In this document: positions 48,910 to 59,897 of the stretch, piece after piece
Layout: each line of letters starts with the position of its first letter
Numbering within the stretch: the stretch's first letter is position 1
Assembly (NCBI GenBank): GCA_001642945.1
Contig: LGRT01000034.1
Coordinates: forward strand, 124,001-188,000
DNA from: Rhodobacteraceae bacterium SB2
GTDB taxonomy: Bacteria > Pseudomonadota > Alphaproteobacteria > Rhodobacterales > Rhodobacteraceae
DNA length: 64,000 nucleotides
Reading direction: 5' to 3'
Position numbers and translations under genes: made by a program
The notes under the pieces: generated by a model
Databases searched by the model: none
Seen by the model: the letters and a program-made list of their open reading frames with translations, nothing else
What the model was told of the DNA's origin: nothing

Positions 48910-50577
48910 CTACATCAAACGGCTTACGATCACGGTCACCTCTGGTGATTTTCCGATCTCGGCCTGGCATGTTTGGCGCACCACGCGCTTAAAACCTTGT
49001 TCCATTTTATCGTCATCGCCGCGGGTTTTTCCGCCAGCTCTGCCGATGAACTGACTAAGATCTTCTTCTAACACATCGACCAAAGGCGCCGCCGCGTGTC
49101 CCATTTCACTGAGACCTCGGGTTTCCACCCAAGGTTCCCCCAGCATATCATTCTCATCATCCAAAATAACATTCACGATCACATGACCATTTAACGCCAA
49201 ACGAATACGATCCCGCACCACACCATCCATCGCGCCCACTTGAATAGAACCGTCCAAATACCGACGGCCCGTTTCAATATACTCAGTCACTTTTGGGGCA
49301 TTCCCAGACAAATCCAGCATCATACCATTGACGCAGATCAAAGCAGGCAAACCGCTATCCTGCGCAAGTTTGCTATGCGCGCGCAAATGGCGATGCTCTC
49401 CATGCATTGGAATGACCATTTGAGGCTGCGTGATCTGGTGCATGCGCTGTAAATCCGGGCGGTTTGCGTGGCCGGAAACATGATATAGGCCATCGCTATC
49501 ATCCACAACATCCACGCCTTTTTCAGAGAGCTGGTTGATGATGCGGATAACGCCGCGTTCATTTCCAGGAATGGTTTTGGAGGAAAACAAGAACATATCA
49601 CCCTCCTTCAAACTGATGCCTTGAAACTTACCCTGTGCAAGCTGCGCGCTGGCGGCGCGACGCTCGCCTTGGCTTCCTGTCACCAAAAGCATTAGATTTT
49701 CACGGGGAATATTTTGTGCATCCTCGGGGCTCACCACCGTCGGAAAGTCATTTAAAACACCCGTTTCAAGCGCAGTTTCTACCATCCGGCGCATCGCGCG
49801 GCCCATCAAACAAATCGAACGCCCTGCGCGCATGCCTGCCTGCGCAAGCGTTTTTACCCGCGCGATATTACTTGCAAATGTGGTGGCCACCACCATTCGC
49901 TCAGCGCTGTCCACCAAAGCGTCAATATTGGCACCAAGGCTCGCTTCAGACCGACCTTCATGCCCAGAAAACACGTTTGTACTGTCACAAATCAACGCTT
50001 TCACCCCGGGGCGTGCGACATCCATCCAAAGTTGCGGATCAAAAGCTTCTCCAACCAGCGGCGTTTCATCTAGCTTGAAGTCGCCCGTATGAAGAAGCCG
50101 CCCCTGCGGTGTATCAATAACCAAGCCGCTGCTTTCAGGAATAGAATGTGAAATCGGCAAGAACCCGACCTTAAAGGGGCCCTTTTCAACAGTTTCTGGC
50201 CAAGCCTCCGAGGTAGAGACAACACGCTCAGGATGACCTCTTTCTGCCATTTTACGCCGCGCGATATTGGCCGTAAAGCGCCGCGCGTAGACCGGAGCAC
50301 CAAGATCCCCCCATAAATGGCCCAAAGCACCAACATGGTCTTCATGCGCATGCGTGATAAAAATTGCTTCAATCCGGTGCTTCTGCGCGATAAGCCAACT
50401 GATATCGGGCAAAATCAAATCCACCCCAGGGGTGCCATCCATATCGGGAAAGCTGACGCCAAGATCCACCACGATCAGCCGTTCAGCCCCTTCTGGCCCA
50501 TAGCCATAAACATAGGCATTCATGCCAATTTCACCGGCTCCCCCGAGGGGAAGGTAAATCAATCTCTCACTGCTCAT
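48910..50577 (-). CDS. rnj: Ribonuclease J
   Basis: 555 residues. A metallo-beta-lactamase/beta-CASP nuclease: GGAGEIGMNAYVYGY, VDLGVSFPD, FITHAHEDHVGALGHL (zinc site), ISHSIPESSGLVIDT, LHTGDFKLDE, LICDSTNVF, and the beta-CASP part with LVTGSQGERRAA, FLFSSKTIPGNE and VSGHANRPDL. RNase J trims and degrades RNA from 5' ends. It ends the nuo-birA-coaX-rnj run, starting five bases after coaX. Confidence 0.95.
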   Translation of the reverse strand: MSSERLIYLPLGGAGEIGMNAYVYGYGPEGAERLIVVDLGVSFPDMDGTPGVDLILPDISWLIAQKHRIEAIFITHAHEDHVGALGHLWGDLGAPVYARRFTANIARRKMAERGHPERVVSTSEAWPETVEKGPFKVGFLPISHSIPESSGLVIDTPQGRLLHTGDFKLDETPLVGEAFDPQLWMDVARPGVKALICDSTNVFSGHEGRSEASLGANIDALVDSAERMVVATTFASNIARVKTLAQAGMRAGRSICLMGRAMRRMVETALETGVLNDFPTVVSPEDAQNIPRENLMLLVTGSQGERRAASAQLAQGKFQGISLKEGDMFLFSSKTIPGNERGVIRIINQLSEKGVDVVDDSDGLYHVSGHANRPDLQRMHQITQPQMVIPMHGEHRHLRAHSKLAQDSGLPALICVNGMMLDLSGNAPKVTEYIETGRRYLDGSIQVGAMDGVVRDRIRLALNGHVIVNVILDDENDMLGEPWVETRGLSEMGHAAAPLVDVLEEDLSQFIGRAGGKTRGDDDKMEQGFKRVVRQTCQAEIGKSPEVTVIVSRLM

Positions 50578-50582
50578 GAGCC

Positions 50583-51353
50583 CTATCCGTTTTTATTATA
50601 GGCATGGATAACCTGTAAGCCATGCATTGTTAAATCATCTTCGTAGTGGTCAAATAGCGTATCTGCCGCCTGAAACAATGGCGCAAGACCACCGGTGGAA
50701 ATAACCTGCATGGGGCGCGCATGCTCAGCTTTGATCCGTTTGCAGATTTCTCGTACCAAACCAATATACCCCCAAAATACTCCCGATTGCATACAGGCTA
50801 CTGTATTCGTACCAATCACAGCTAGCGGCTTGGCAATATCAACATGCGGAAGCGCTGCAGCTTCTTGGTGGAGCGCCGAAAGTGACAGGTTTACCCCTGG
50901 TGCAATTGCACCGCCGATATAAGCCCCGTCACCATCCACAACATCAAATGTGGTGGCGGTGCCAAAATCTACAATGATCAGGTCGCCGCCATATAAATCA
51001 AATCCCGCAACAGTATTGACCAACCGATCCGGCCCCACCGCGGTGCCATGATCAACGCGAATGTTCACGGGCAATAGGCAATCAGGCTTTCCCACCACAT
51101 ATGGCCGGGTGTTGAAATAGCGATCGGCTAAAACGCGCAAGTTGAACACCACGCGCGGCACTGTCGATGAAATAATCATCTCTGTGATGTCCGCTTCAAT
51201 TTTCTGCAGCGACATCAGCGTTGATAACCACACAAAATATTGATCGGCCGTTCTTTGAGTTTCTGTCGAAGCGCGCCAAGTTGCGATAAAGCTTTCGCCA
51301 TCCCATATTGAAAAAACCGTATTGGTATTGCCGCAATCCACCGCAAGTAACAT
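50583..51353 (-). CDS. coaX: Type III pantothenate kinase
   Basis: 256 residues. CoaX phosphorylates pantothenate, the first step to coenzyme A. Sites are LLAVDCGNTNTVFSIWDG at the start, SSTVPRV, DHGTAVGPDRLVNTVAGFD, VDFGTATTFDVVD, GGAIAPGVNLSLSAL and VISTGGLAPLF. Length is normal. It lies three bases after birA and five before rnj, the common alphaproteobacterial order. Confidence 0.95.
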   Translation of the reverse strand: MLLAVDCGNTNTVFSIWDGESFIATWRASTETQRTADQYFVWLSTLMSLQKIEADITEMIISSTVPRVVFNLRVLADRYFNTRPYVVGKPDCLLPVNIRVDHGTAVGPDRLVNTVAGFDLYGGDLIIVDFGTATTFDVVDGDGAYIGGAIAPGVNLSLSALHQEAAALPHVDIAKPLAVIGTNTVACMQSGVFWGYIGLVREICKRIKAEHARPMQVISTGGLAPLFQAADTLFDHYEDDLTMHGLQVIHAYNKNG

Positions 51354-51356
51354 CAG

Positions 51357-52118
51357 CTACGTTCCTCTAAAATAGATTTCAGCGGCGGCAATAGAGCGCG
51401 CGCCGGATGGTGTCTGCAACTGCAAATGCCCTGAATCATCAATCCTGTCAAATCGTCCGGTTATCTCTTCGCCACCCACGCGCGCGGTAATAACCTCGCC
51501 AAGGCGCGCCGCCCGTGCAAGCCATGCCAAGCGTATCGGCTCAAAGCCTTGTTCTAAAAACCGCGTTTCCCAATTATCAAAGCGCTGCACCAATATCTTT
51601 AAAAAGCTAGAGGGTGTGATTTTCAGGTTCAGCGCAGAGGACAAGCCGATCGCTTCAAGCGCACCAAGTTGCAAATCTGTTTGCACGGGCGCTTGGTTTA
51701 AATTCACCCCAATCCCAATCGCAAGCGCGCGGCGACCGCGTTCGTCAATGCTGGTTTCCAGCAAAATACCCGCCAGCTTTTTGTCCTTTAACAACACATC
51801 ATTTGGCCATTTTAAGGAAAACTCATTTTCGCCAAAACTGATCTCAACCAAAGCATCATGCACAGCCAAGCCCGCCACGAAAGAGCGCAAGGCGACATCT
51901 TGAATGACACCTTGGGGAAAGAGCAAAGCTGTTGCTGCAAAGTTCCCAACCGGATCAACCCAGGCTTTCCCACCCCGGCCGCGACCTGCGGTTTGCTTAT
52001 GCGCAAAAAACCAAGTTGGTTTTTCTATCTGGCCTGCACAGCGCAAAGCCTCAGCATTGGTACTAGAGATTTCCTCATATTCCCGAAGCTCATACCCTTC
52101 GGGCAGATTATTGCACAA
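51357..52118 (-). CDS. birA: Biotin--[acetyl-CoA carboxylase] ligase
   Basis: About 253 residues from a TTG at 52118 that overlaps the nuoN end by 11 bases. No ATG fits, and the longer open frame to 52175 lies inside nuoN. Biotin site [19 protein letters not shown], then [18 protein letters not shown] and [11 protein letters not shown], show the catalytic domain. There is no N-terminal helix-turn-helix, so it does not repress biotin genes as E. coli BirA does. The start codon is uncertain. Confidence 0.9.
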   Translation of the reverse strand: MCNNLPEGYELREYEEISSTNAEALRCAGQIEKPTWFFAHKQTAGRGRGGKAWVDPVGNFAATALLFPQGVIQDVALRSFVAGLAVHDALVEISFGENEFSLKWPNDVLLKDKKLAGILLETSIDERGRRALAIGIGVNLNQAPVQTDLQLGALEAIGLSSALNLKITPSSFLKILVQRFDNWETRFLEQGFEPIRLAWLARAARLGEVITARVGGEEITGRFDRIDDSGHLQLQTPSGARSIAAAEIYFRGT

Positions 52119-53553
52119 GGGTCTGGGCCGCTGCAGCTGCCAGGCCTTCCAAGCCAAACAGGTTGGCAACGCCAACCACCATAATAATTGCAGAGGCCAT
52201 TAAAAACGAGGACATAACCGGAGATTTTGAAACATCAAGGCCGATTTCTTGTTCCTCGCCAAAATACATAAAGAACACGATCCGCAGATAATAAAAGGCC
52301 CCGATCACAGACGCGATCACACCAGCGATTGCAAGCCAAGCCAAACCCGCATCAAAAGCGGCGCGTAACACGTATAATTTTCCAAAAAACCCGACCATAG
52401 GGGGAACGCCGGCCAAGCTAAACAACAGCACAAGCATGGCCAAGGCCTTGCCAGGCTGGCTGCGCGATAACATGTTTAAAGACGCAATATCCGTGACCGG
52501 TTTTCCATCTTTTTGCATCGAAAGAATAAACGCAAAGGTTCCAATATTCATCGTGACGTAAATGGCCATGTAAATGAGCAAGGCTTGCAATCCAAAAGCC
52601 GTGCCAGCAGCCAAGCCCATAAGCGCATATCCCATATGAGCGATTGAAGAATAGGCCATCAAACGTTTTATGTTTGTTTGCCCAATCGCTGCAAACGCAC
52701 CCAAAAACATCGAGAGCAAAGATAAAGCAGCGATGATCTGTTGCCAGTCTCCGACAACATTTCCAAAGGCGTCATGCAGCACGCGCGCAAATAAACCAAT
52801 CGCGGCTACTTTCGGCGCTGTAGCAAAAAACGCCGTCACCGGTGTAGGAGCACCTTCATAAACGTCAGGTGTCCACATATGAAACGGCACGGCGGAAACT
52901 TTGAACGCCAAACCCGCGCTGATCATCACTAAGCCAAGCAACAAGCCAACAGAAATGTCGCTCTCTGCCGTCGCGGCAACAATGCCCGTGAACAAGGTTG
53001 TGCCCGAATAGCCATAGCAGAGCGACGCACCATAAAGCAAAAGCCCAGATGACAAAGCGCCAAGCACAAAGTATTTCAGGCCGGCCTCAGTCGAATTTAA
53101 ACTATCGCGCCGCAGCGAGGCGATCACGTAAAGCGCTAAAGATTGTAGCTCAAGCCCCATGTAAAGCGCCATAAGATCACCCGCCGAGACCATCACCATC
53201 ATCCCGACAACCGCCAAAACAACCAAAAGCGGATATTCAAAGCGCAACAACCCATTGCGAGACATGTAATCTTCGCTCATCACCAGCACCGCTGCCGCTG
53301 AGAACAAAATAGTCACTTTTGCGAAACGGGCGAAGCCGTCATCTACAAACATACCGCCAAACGCAACCTGCGTTTCGCCGGAGCCAGTGCTTGCAATGGC
53401 CAATGCAACCAAAGCCATAATGCCAGCGGTGAGCCAGACCAAAAGTGGGCCCAAGCGGTCTTTACTGGTATAGACAGTGCCCACCAAAGCAAGCATCGCA
53501 AAAACCGATAGAAAAACCTCCGGCAGAATTATGTTCAGATCAGCTTGGATCAT
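52108..53553 (-). CDS. nuoN: NADH-quinone oxidoreductase subunit N
   Basis: 481 residues with about 14 membrane helices, one of three antiporter-like proton-pumping subunits of complex I. Typical are [17 protein letters not shown] with the key Glu, [19 protein letters not shown] with the key Lys, [19 protein letters not shown], and [15 protein letters not shown]. Last structural nuo gene. It overlaps the presumed birA start. Confidence 0.96.
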   Translation of the reverse strand: MIQADLNIILPEVFLSVFAMLALVGTVYTSKDRLGPLLVWLTAGIMALVALAIASTGSGETQVAFGGMFVDDGFARFAKVTILFSAAAVLVMSEDYMSRNGLLRFEYPLLVVLAVVGMMVMVSAGDLMALYMGLELQSLALYVIASLRRDSLNSTEAGLKYFVLGALSSGLLLYGASLCYGYSGTTLFTGIVAATAESDISVGLLLGLVMISAGLAFKVSAVPFHMWTPDVYEGAPTPVTAFFATAPKVAAIGLFARVLHDAFGNVVGDWQQIIAALSLLSMFLGAFAAIGQTNIKRLMAYSSIAHMGYALMGLAAGTAFGLQALLIYMAIYVTMNIGTFAFILSMQKDGKPVTDIASLNMLSRSQPGKALAMLVLLFSLAGVPPMVGFFGKLYVLRAAFDAGLAWLAIAGVIASVIGAFYYLRIVFFMYFGEEQEIGLDVSKSPVMSSFLMASAIIMVVGVANLFGLEGLAAAAAQTLVQ

Positions 53554-53567
53554 TGACCGTGCTCCTG

Positions 53568-55115
53568 TTAATGCGATGCGGCCAATTGGGTGCTGGTCTC
53601 AGCGGTCCCCAAAGCCATTTCATAATTAAGCACCAAGGCCTCGACAGAGGGGCCGATGAGATCCAATATCAATGCCGGATACACACCCAGCAATAAGGTC
53701 ATCACCACCAATGGTGCAAAGATCGCCCGCTCGCGCCGGCTCATGTCAGATATTGTGCGCAGGCTCTCTTTGATCAGATCCCCCATAACCACGCGGCGAT
53801 ATAGCCAAAGCGCGTAGGAGGCGGATAGAATTACCCCGGCCGTTGCAACCAATGCCACCCAGGTATTGACCTGGAATATGCCGACAAGCGTTAAAAATTC
53901 ACCCACAAAACCCGACGTGCCCGGAAGGCCAACATTGGCCATTGTGAAAAGCATGAAAATAAGCGCATAGGCGGGCATACGGTTAACCAAACCGCCATAG
54001 GCGTCAATCTCGCGTGTGTGCATACGGTCGTAAATAACGCCAACGCAGAGAAACAGCGCTCCTGATATGAAGCCATGGCTCAGCATTTGAAAAATAGCGC
54101 CGTCGATCCCTTGCTGATTTGCCGCAAAGATCCCCATCGTAACATACCCCATATGCGCAACGGAAGAATAAGCGATAAGCTTTTTCATATCCTCCTGCAT
54201 CAGCGCCACCAAAGACGTATAAAAAATAGCGATCGCCGACATCCACAGCACAACCGGCGCCATCACGTCTGAGCCGACGGGAAACATCGGCAAGCTAAAG
54301 CGCAAGAACCCATATCCCCCCATTTTCAAAAGGATAGCCGCCAATACAACAGAGCCCGCCGTGGGTGCCTGCACATGCGCATCGGGCAACCAAGTGTGCA
54401 CAGGCCACATCGGCATTTTCACCGCGAAGCTGGCAAAAAACGCTAAAAACAGCAAGGTTTGCATTCCACCCACGATATGAAGGCCCAATATCTTCATATC
54501 CGCAAAATCGAACTCATGTATCATCAAAGTTGGAATATCTGTTGTACCGGCTTCGGCAAACATCGCCACCATGGCAACCAACATCAAAACAGATCCTAAA
54601 AACGTGTAGAGGAAAAACTTAAACGAGGCATAGATCCGCTCTTTTCCGCCCCAGATCCCAATGATGAGGAACATCGGGATCAAGCCAGCTTCAAAAAACA
54701 GGTAAAACAGCACCAGATCAAGCGCCATAAACACGCCCAGCATCAACGTTTCTAACAGCAAAAACGCGATCATATATTCTTTGACGCGCGTGTTCACACC
54801 CCAGGATGCGGCAATCACCAAGGGCATCATGAATGTTGTTAGCATGACAAATAGAATGCTGATCCCATCCACACCCAGCTTATACTTCAAACCCAAAAGC
54901 CAATCGGCCTCTTCCACCATTTGAAAGCTCGTATCAGACGGATCAAACTGCCATAAAATGAACAGCGAAATGATAAATGTTGCGGTTGTTGCGACCAACG
55001 CGAAGCGCTTGGCAACCAAACCGGCCGCGGCATCTTCGCCGCGCGCAACGACCAAAAGGATCAAAGCCGCCATAGCCGGCACAAAGGTTACAATGGACAA
55101 TAGCAAAGTATCCAT
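53568..55115 (-). CDS. nuoM: NADH-quinone oxidoreductase subunit M
   Basis: 515 residues, antiporter-like complex I subunit. Key parts are [21 protein letters not shown] with the essential Glu, [55 protein letters not shown] and [15 protein letters not shown]. It starts one base after nuoL and ends 14 before nuoN. Confidence 0.96.
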   Translation of the reverse strand: MDTLLLSIVTFVPAMAALILLVVARGEDAAAGLVAKRFALVATTATFIISLFILWQFDPSDTSFQMVEEADWLLGLKYKLGVDGISILFVMLTTFMMPLVIAASWGVNTRVKEYMIAFLLLETLMLGVFMALDLVLFYLFFEAGLIPMFLIIGIWGGKERIYASFKFFLYTFLGSVLMLVAMVAMFAEAGTTDIPTLMIHEFDFADMKILGLHIVGGMQTLLFLAFFASFAVKMPMWPVHTWLPDAHVQAPTAGSVVLAAILLKMGGYGFLRFSLPMFPVGSDVMAPVVLWMSAIAIFYTSLVALMQEDMKKLIAYSSVAHMGYVTMGIFAANQQGIDGAIFQMLSHGFISGALFLCVGVIYDRMHTREIDAYGGLVNRMPAYALIFMLFTMANVGLPGTSGFVGEFLTLVGIFQVNTWVALVATAGVILSASYALWLYRRVVMGDLIKESLRTISDMSRRERAIFAPLVVMTLLLGVYPALILDLIGPSVEALVLNYEMALGTAETSTQLAASH

Positions 55116-55116
55116 A

Positions 55117-57201
55117 TCAGTTACCTCCTCCGGTAAAGCTCATCCAAGTGACAAGCACCACAATTCCGATCACCATGGCGAAGGCATAGGTGAAGATATA
55201 CCCTGACTGCGCCCGACCCGCCAAACGCGTCACCATCGGAACAAACCCAAGCGCGATACCATTGAGCGTGCCATCAATAATTTTGCCATCGCCCCGTTTC
55301 CAAAGCAGCCGCCCAAGCGCTTTGGCTGGTTTTACAAAAAGCACGTCGTAGATTTCATCAAAATACCATTTGTTGAGCAAGAACAGGTAAAGAGGCCGCT
55401 GGTTTGCCACGACGCGCGCGGGCATCGCCGGATCCCAAATGTAAAACCAAAGCGCCGTTATAAAGCCAATAAGCATCGCGATAAACGGGCTGATTTTCAC
55501 CCAGACCGGGGCATGATGCGCATCATCCATGACGTGATTATCAGCGCTTATATAAATCGCGCCTATTGGTGCTTGCGTCTGTAACGCATGCCCATCGGAT
55601 TTTTCCGCATGCGCCTCATCGGCCTTGTCATGGCCCGCATCATGCCCATGGTCTTTCTCAGACACGTGGTGATCGGGAATTCCAAAAAACCTATTCACAG
55701 AGGCATGATCGCCAAAGAAGCTGCTATACCACACCATGCCGCTGAACACCGCGCCAAGCGCGAGAACACCCAAGGGTATCAACATGACTTTGGGGCTTTC
55801 ATGCGCGTGCTCATGCGTATGGTGATCACCGCGCGCCTCACCGTAAAAGGTTAGAAAAATCAAACGCCAGCTGTAAAAAGATGTCAGCATAGCGGCGAAA
55901 ACCAGCATCCAAAACGCATAGCCGCCCGAGGTTCCTGCCCAAGCACTTTCAATCACAGCATCCTTCGATAAAAATCCGGCAAAACCAATATGCGTCAGAG
56001 GGATACCAACACCGGTAATGGCCAAAGTTCCAATCAGCATAGCCGCGAATGTATAGGGAATTTTTTTACGCAAACCGCCATAATTGCGCATATCTTGTTC
56101 ATGATGCATCGCGTGAATCACAGATCCCGCCCCCAAAAACAGCATGGCTTTAAAAAACGCATGCGTGAACAGGTGAAACATAGCGACCGAATATACACCC
56201 ACGCCCGCCGCGACGAACATGTAGCCAAGCTGCGAACAGGTTGAATAGGCGATGACACGCTTGATATCGTTTTGTACCAGACCAACAGTGGCGGCAAAAA
56301 AGGCTGTTGAAGCGCCAAGAAAGGTTACAACTGCCATCGCTTCAGGAGCATATTCCATCAAAGGCGACATCCGGCACACCAAAAACACACCCGCTGTAAC
56401 CATTGTGGCCGCGTGAATAAGCGCAGAAACCGGGGTTGGCCCCTCCATCGCATCCGGAAGCCATGTGTGCAAAAATAGCTGGGCCGATTTGCCCATTGCA
56501 CCGATAAACAGCAAGAACGCTAGCAAATTGGCGGCGTTCCAATCCCGCCATAAAAAATGAATTTGCGTCTCGGCTAGGTTTGGCGCAGCGGCAAACACCT
56601 CGGTGAAAGACACGCTATCGGTCAAATAAAACAGGCCAAAAATGCCCAATGCAAAGCCAAAATCCCCAACCCGGTTCACCACAAACGCTTTGATTGCCGC
56701 AGCATTGGCCGTTGGTTTGCGATAATAAAACCCAATCAAAAGATAAGAGGCTACACCAACACCTTCCCAACCAAAAAACATCTGAATAAGATTGTCAGAT
56801 GTGACAAGCGCCAGCATCGCGAATGTGAAGAAAGACAAATAGGCAAAGAATCTGGGTTTATAGCTTTCACCCTCATTCCATTGCGGATCGTGATCCATAT
56901 ATCCAAAGCTGTAAAGATGTACCAAAGCCGACACAGAGGTAACGACGATCAACATAATCGCCGTCAAGCGATCCAGCCGGATCGCCCAATCTGTGCTTAA
57001 GCTTCCGCTTTCGATAAAGCGAAATATTTGGATGATTTGCGTTTCACCATCAAACCCCAAAAAGACAATCCAGCTGAGAGCGCAAGCCAAAAACAACAGA
57101 CCCGTCGTTGCGTATTGAGCGGCGGTTTCGCCGATCATTTTCCAGCCGAACCCGCCAATCAAGGCTCCAATTAAGGGCGCAAAAAGAATGAGCTTTACCA
57201 T
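55117..57201 (-). CDS. nuoL: NADH-quinone oxidoreductase subunit L, with histidine-rich loop
   Basis: 694 residues, the distal antiporter-like subunit with the long lateral helix. Family parts are [60 protein letters not shown] and [21 protein letters not shown]. Unusual are loops very rich in His, Asp and Glu: residues about 459-467 (HHTHEHAHE) and 510-564 ([20 protein letters not shown] and onward). The rest is normal. It starts six bases after nuoK. Confidence 0.96.
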   Translation of the reverse strand: MVKLILFAPLIGALIGGFGWKMIGETAAQYATTGLLFLACALSWIVFLGFDGETQIIQIFRFIESGSLSTDWAIRLDRLTAIMLIVVTSVSALVHLYSFGYMDHDPQWNEGESYKPRFFAYLSFFTFAMLALVTSDNLIQMFFGWEGVGVASYLLIGFYYRKPTANAAAIKAFVVNRVGDFGFALGIFGLFYLTDSVSFTEVFAAAPNLAETQIHFLWRDWNAANLLAFLLFIGAMGKSAQLFLHTWLPDAMEGPTPVSALIHAATMVTAGVFLVCRMSPLMEYAPEAMAVVTFLGASTAFFAATVGLVQNDIKRVIAYSTCSQLGYMFVAAGVGVYSVAMFHLFTHAFFKAMLFLGAGSVIHAMHHEQDMRNYGGLRKKIPYTFAAMLIGTLAITGVGIPLTHIGFAGFLSKDAVIESAWAGTSGGYAFWMLVFAAMLTSFYSWRLIFLTFYGEARGDHHTHEHAHESPKVMLIPLGVLALGAVFSGMVWYSSFFGDHASVNRFFGIPDHHVSEKDHGHDAGHDKADEAHAEKSDGHALQTQAPIGAIYISADNHVMDDAHHAPVWVKISPFIAMLIGFITALWFYIWDPAMPARVVANQRPLYLFLLNKWYFDEIYDVLFVKPAKALGRLLWKRGDGKIIDGTLNGIALGFVPMVTRLAGRAQSGYIFTYAFAMVIGIVVLVTWMSFTGGGN

Positions 57202-57207
57202 TTTCGA

Positions 57208-57513
57208 CTATCCTTGCATCACGTTGACGTCTTCAACGGCAATGGTGCCGCGATTGCGGAAGAAACTGACCAAAATGGCCAGGCCAATCGCAGCCTCTGC
57301 GGCGGCGACCGTCAACACAAAAAGCGTAAAAACCTGTCCGACCAAATCGCCCAAAAAACTCGAAAAGGCGACCAGATTGATGTTCACAGCAAGCAGCATC
57401 AGCTCGATCGACATCAACAAAATAATCACGTTTTTTCGATTTAAAAACAAACCAAAAATACCTATCACAAAAAGCGAGGCCGCCACTGTTAGATAATGTT
57501 CTAAACCAATCAT
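57208..57513 (-). CDS. nuoK: NADH-quinone oxidoreductase subunit K
   Basis: 101 residues with three helices. Signature [27 protein letters not shown] has the conserved Glu in the membrane, then [16 protein letters not shown] with the second one. It is part of the proton path beside NuoJ and NuoN. It lies 39 bases after nuoJ. Confidence 0.96.
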   Translation of the reverse strand: MIGLEHYLTVAASLFVIGIFGLFLNRKNVIILLMSIELMLLAVNINLVAFSSFLGDLVGQVFTLFVLTVAAAEAAIGLAILVSFFRNRGTIAVEDVNVMQG

Positions 57514-57552
57514 AAAATTCCCTCGGTTCCTGTACTCTTAGGCGACACTGGC

Positions 57553-58161
57553 TTAAAGCCCCTGCCCCGGTTTTACGTCTTTCAATTCCATCGCCAAAGC
57601 TGGATCGCGATACATTTGTGCCAAAACATCCTGCCGCTTTACATCCTTGCGGTGGCGCAAGGTCAAAACAATCGCCCCGATCATCGCCACCAACAGGATC
57701 AGACCCGCCAATTGGAAGAGCAAGAAATACTGATCATAAATCAGCAAGCCAAGCGCCGCAGTGTTATGCGTTTCTGCTGGGGTCACGGCCGCCCGCGCCG
57801 CCTCAGCCGTGTCAGCAACGCTCCACACGCCAAGCGCCATCGACAGCTGCATCAACAAAACCAGACCGATTAACAAGCCAAGCGGCAAGTATTGCGCCAT
57901 CTCCGCCTTTAATTCTGCAAAATCAACATCTAACATCATCACGACAAAAAGAAACAAAACCGCAACAGCGCCAACGTAAACAATGACCAAAAGCATCGCC
58001 ACAAACTCGGCGCCAAGCAACACGAACAATCCAGCAGATGATAAAAATGTTAAGATAAGCCATAACACAGAATGCACTGGGTTTCGGCTAACCACAGTAA
58101 ACAACCCGCCTGTAACCGTGCATAACGCAAACAAATAGAATGCAAATCCAACCACGCTCAT
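57553..58161 (-). CDS. nuoJ: NADH-quinone oxidoreductase subunit J
   Basis: 202 residues with five helices. Visible are [53 protein letters not shown], the typical NuoJ core with the pi-bulge helix. Its ATG overlaps the stop of the 41-residue ORF before it (ATGA), so the two are probably coupled. Confidence 0.95.
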   Translation of the reverse strand: MSVVGFAFYLFALCTVTGGLFTVVSRNPVHSVLWLILTFLSSAGLFVLLGAEFVAMLLVIVYVGAVAVLFLFVVMMLDVDFAELKAEMAQYLPLGLLIGLVLLMQLSMALGVWSVADTAEAARAAVTPAETHNTAALGLLIYDQYFLLFQLAGLILLVAMIGAIVLTLRHRKDVKRQDVLAQMYRDPALAMELKDVKPGQGL

Positions 58162-58283
58162 CCGGAAATATCCTTTTTTGTCAGTGACGCATCCAACACA
58201 GCGTCATAAACTGCTGTGCATTCAAGCGCATTCAGATCTCTTCGCTTTGCAACGCTCAGATTAGGCCCACTCAAACTATCCAT
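58158..58283 (-). CDS. Possible 41-residue ORF filling the nuoI-nuoJ gap
   Basis: The gap between nuoI and nuoJ is one open frame. Its ATG (58283-58281) overlaps the nuoI stop as TGATG, and its TGA (58160-58158) overlaps the nuoJ start as ATGA. The product, starting [20 protein letters not shown] and ending SLTKKDISG, is soluble and charged. No family is known to me. Extra small ORFs (URFs) are known within the Rhodobacter capsulatus nuo operon; whether this one is equivalent I cannot tell. It could also just couple translation of nuoJ to nuoI. Confidence 0.55.
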   Translation of the reverse strand: MDSLSGPNLSVAKRRDLNALECTAVYDAVLDASLTKKDISG

Positions 58284-58777
58284 CATCGGTACGGCGCGTC
58301 CAATTCAAGATTGCGGGCAATTTCGGCTTCCCAACGATCGCCGTTTTCAAGCAATTTATCTTTATTATAAAAAAGCTCTTCGCGGGTTTCGGTGGCAAAC
58401 TCAAAATTTGGCCCTTCTACGATTGCATCAACTGGGCATGCCTCTTGGCAAAAGCCGCAATAAATGCACTTGGTCATATCGATGTCGTAGCGGGTGGTGC
58501 GTCGGCTGCCATCATCGCGCGGTTCTGCATCAATAGTGATTGCTTGGGCGGGACAGACCGCTTCGCAAAGTTTACAAGCGATGCAACGTTCTTCGCCATT
58601 GGGATAACGGCGCAACGCGTGCTCTCCACGAAAGCGTGGCGATAAAGGCCCCTTTTCGTGAGGATAGTTCAGCGTTGCCTTTGGCTTAAAGAAATATTTC
58701 AGGCCAAGCTTCAAGCCGGTAAACACATCGGCAAGCAAAAAATACTTCGCGGCGCGTGTATAATCTATCTGGCTCAT
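58283..58777 (-). CDS. nuoI: NADH-quinone oxidoreductase subunit I
   Basis: 164 residues with two 4Fe-4S motifs: [12 protein letters not shown] and [12 protein letters not shown], each followed by a fourth Cys-Pro. They carry electrons toward quinone in the peripheral arm. [22 protein letters not shown] is typical of alphaproteobacterial and mitochondrial (TYKY) forms. It starts one base after nuoH. Confidence 0.97.
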   Translation of the reverse strand: MSQIDYTRAAKYFLLADVFTGLKLGLKYFFKPKATLNYPHEKGPLSPRFRGEHALRRYPNGEERCIACKLCEAVCPAQAITIDAEPRDDGSRRTTRYDIDMTKCIYCGFCQEACPVDAIVEGPNFEFATETREELFYNKDKLLENGDRWEAEIARNLELDAPYR

Positions 58778-58778
58778 C

Positions 58779-59816
58779 TTAACCCCCTATCATCCAGCGG
58801 GCATAAGCGCCGCCAAAAAGCTCAAATTTTGCAAAAAACGCTACGATAACAACCCAGGCTAACGACATCGGCAAAAAGACTTTCCAGCCGATCCGCATCA
58901 ATTGATCATAGCGATAGCGCGGCGTAATCGCCTTCACCATGGCGAACATGAAGAAGAAGAATGCCATTTTGCCGACCATCCATAAAACACCATCAGGAAT
59001 TCCTGGGATTGGTGACAACCAGCCCCCGAAAAATAATAATGAGGTCAGCGCGCACATCAGGAAAATCGCAATATATTCGCCTGCCATAAACAACAGGAAT
59101 GGCGTCGAGCTATATTCAACTTGATAGCCAGCCACCAATTCTGATTCAGCTTCCGGCAGATCAAAAGGCGGGCGATTTGTTTCTGCCAATGCAGAGATAA
59201 AAAACAAAAATACCATGGGTAGATGCGGCAACCAATACCAGCTGAAGAACCCATAAGAGCCATCTTGCGCTGCAACAATATCACCAAAATTCATGGATCC
59301 CGTTGAGATAATAACCCCAATGATAATCAACCCGATCGACACTTCATAAGAAATCATCTGCGCCGCTGAGCGCAATGAGCCTAAAAACGGATATTTTGAA
59401 TTCGAGGCCCAGCCCCCCATGATGACGCCATAAACCTCTAACGAGGAGATCGCGAAAACATATAGAATAGCAACGTTGATATTGGCCAAGACCCAGCCGT
59501 CATTGAACGGGATCACAGCCCAAGCCACCATCGCCAACACAAAGGAAATCAACGGCGCAAGGAAAAAAACCGTTTTATCCGCGCCCGCGGGCACCACGAT
59601 TTCTTTTACAACGTATTTCAGCGCATCCGCAACCGTTTGCAAAAGACCAAACACGCCAACCACGTTAGGGCCACGACGCATTTGTACGGCCGCCCAAATC
59701 TTTCTATCTCCATATACAAGAAACAGCAGGCTGACCATTACAAAGCCCAAAACAGCGAGACATTGCGCCACGATGGTCAGCGCAATACCGCCTGGAGTTG
59801 TGAGAAAATCAGCCAT
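58779..59816 (-). CDS. nuoH: NADH-quinone oxidoreductase subunit H
   Basis: 345 residues with eight helices. The quinone-chamber loops are intact: [50 protein letters not shown] and [13 protein letters not shown]-like ([16 protein letters not shown]). It joins the membrane and peripheral arms. A TAGGAA lies before the ATG. The 81 bases before it hold the very short ORF described at 59809. Confidence 0.96.
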   Translation of the reverse strand: MADFLTTPGGIALTIVAQCLAVLGFVMVSLLFLVYGDRKIWAAVQMRRGPNVVGVFGLLQTVADALKYVVKEIVVPAGADKTVFFLAPLISFVLAMVAWAVIPFNDGWVLANINVAILYVFAISSLEVYGVIMGGWASNSKYPFLGSLRSAAQMISYEVSIGLIIIGVIISTGSMNFGDIVAAQDGSYGFFSWYWLPHLPMVFLFFISALAETNRPPFDLPEAESELVAGYQVEYSSTPFLLFMAGEYIAIFLMCALTSLLFFGGWLSPIPGIPDGVLWMVGKMAFFFFMFAMVKAITPRYRYDQLMRIGWKVFLPMSLAWVVIVAFFAKFELFGGAYARWMIGG

Positions 59817-59897
59817 CGGTATTCCTAACTTGTTTCGCTGAAAACGTGGTAGATCGCGGGGTAATCAGCATTGCGCAGACCTGTTCTAAACAATGGA

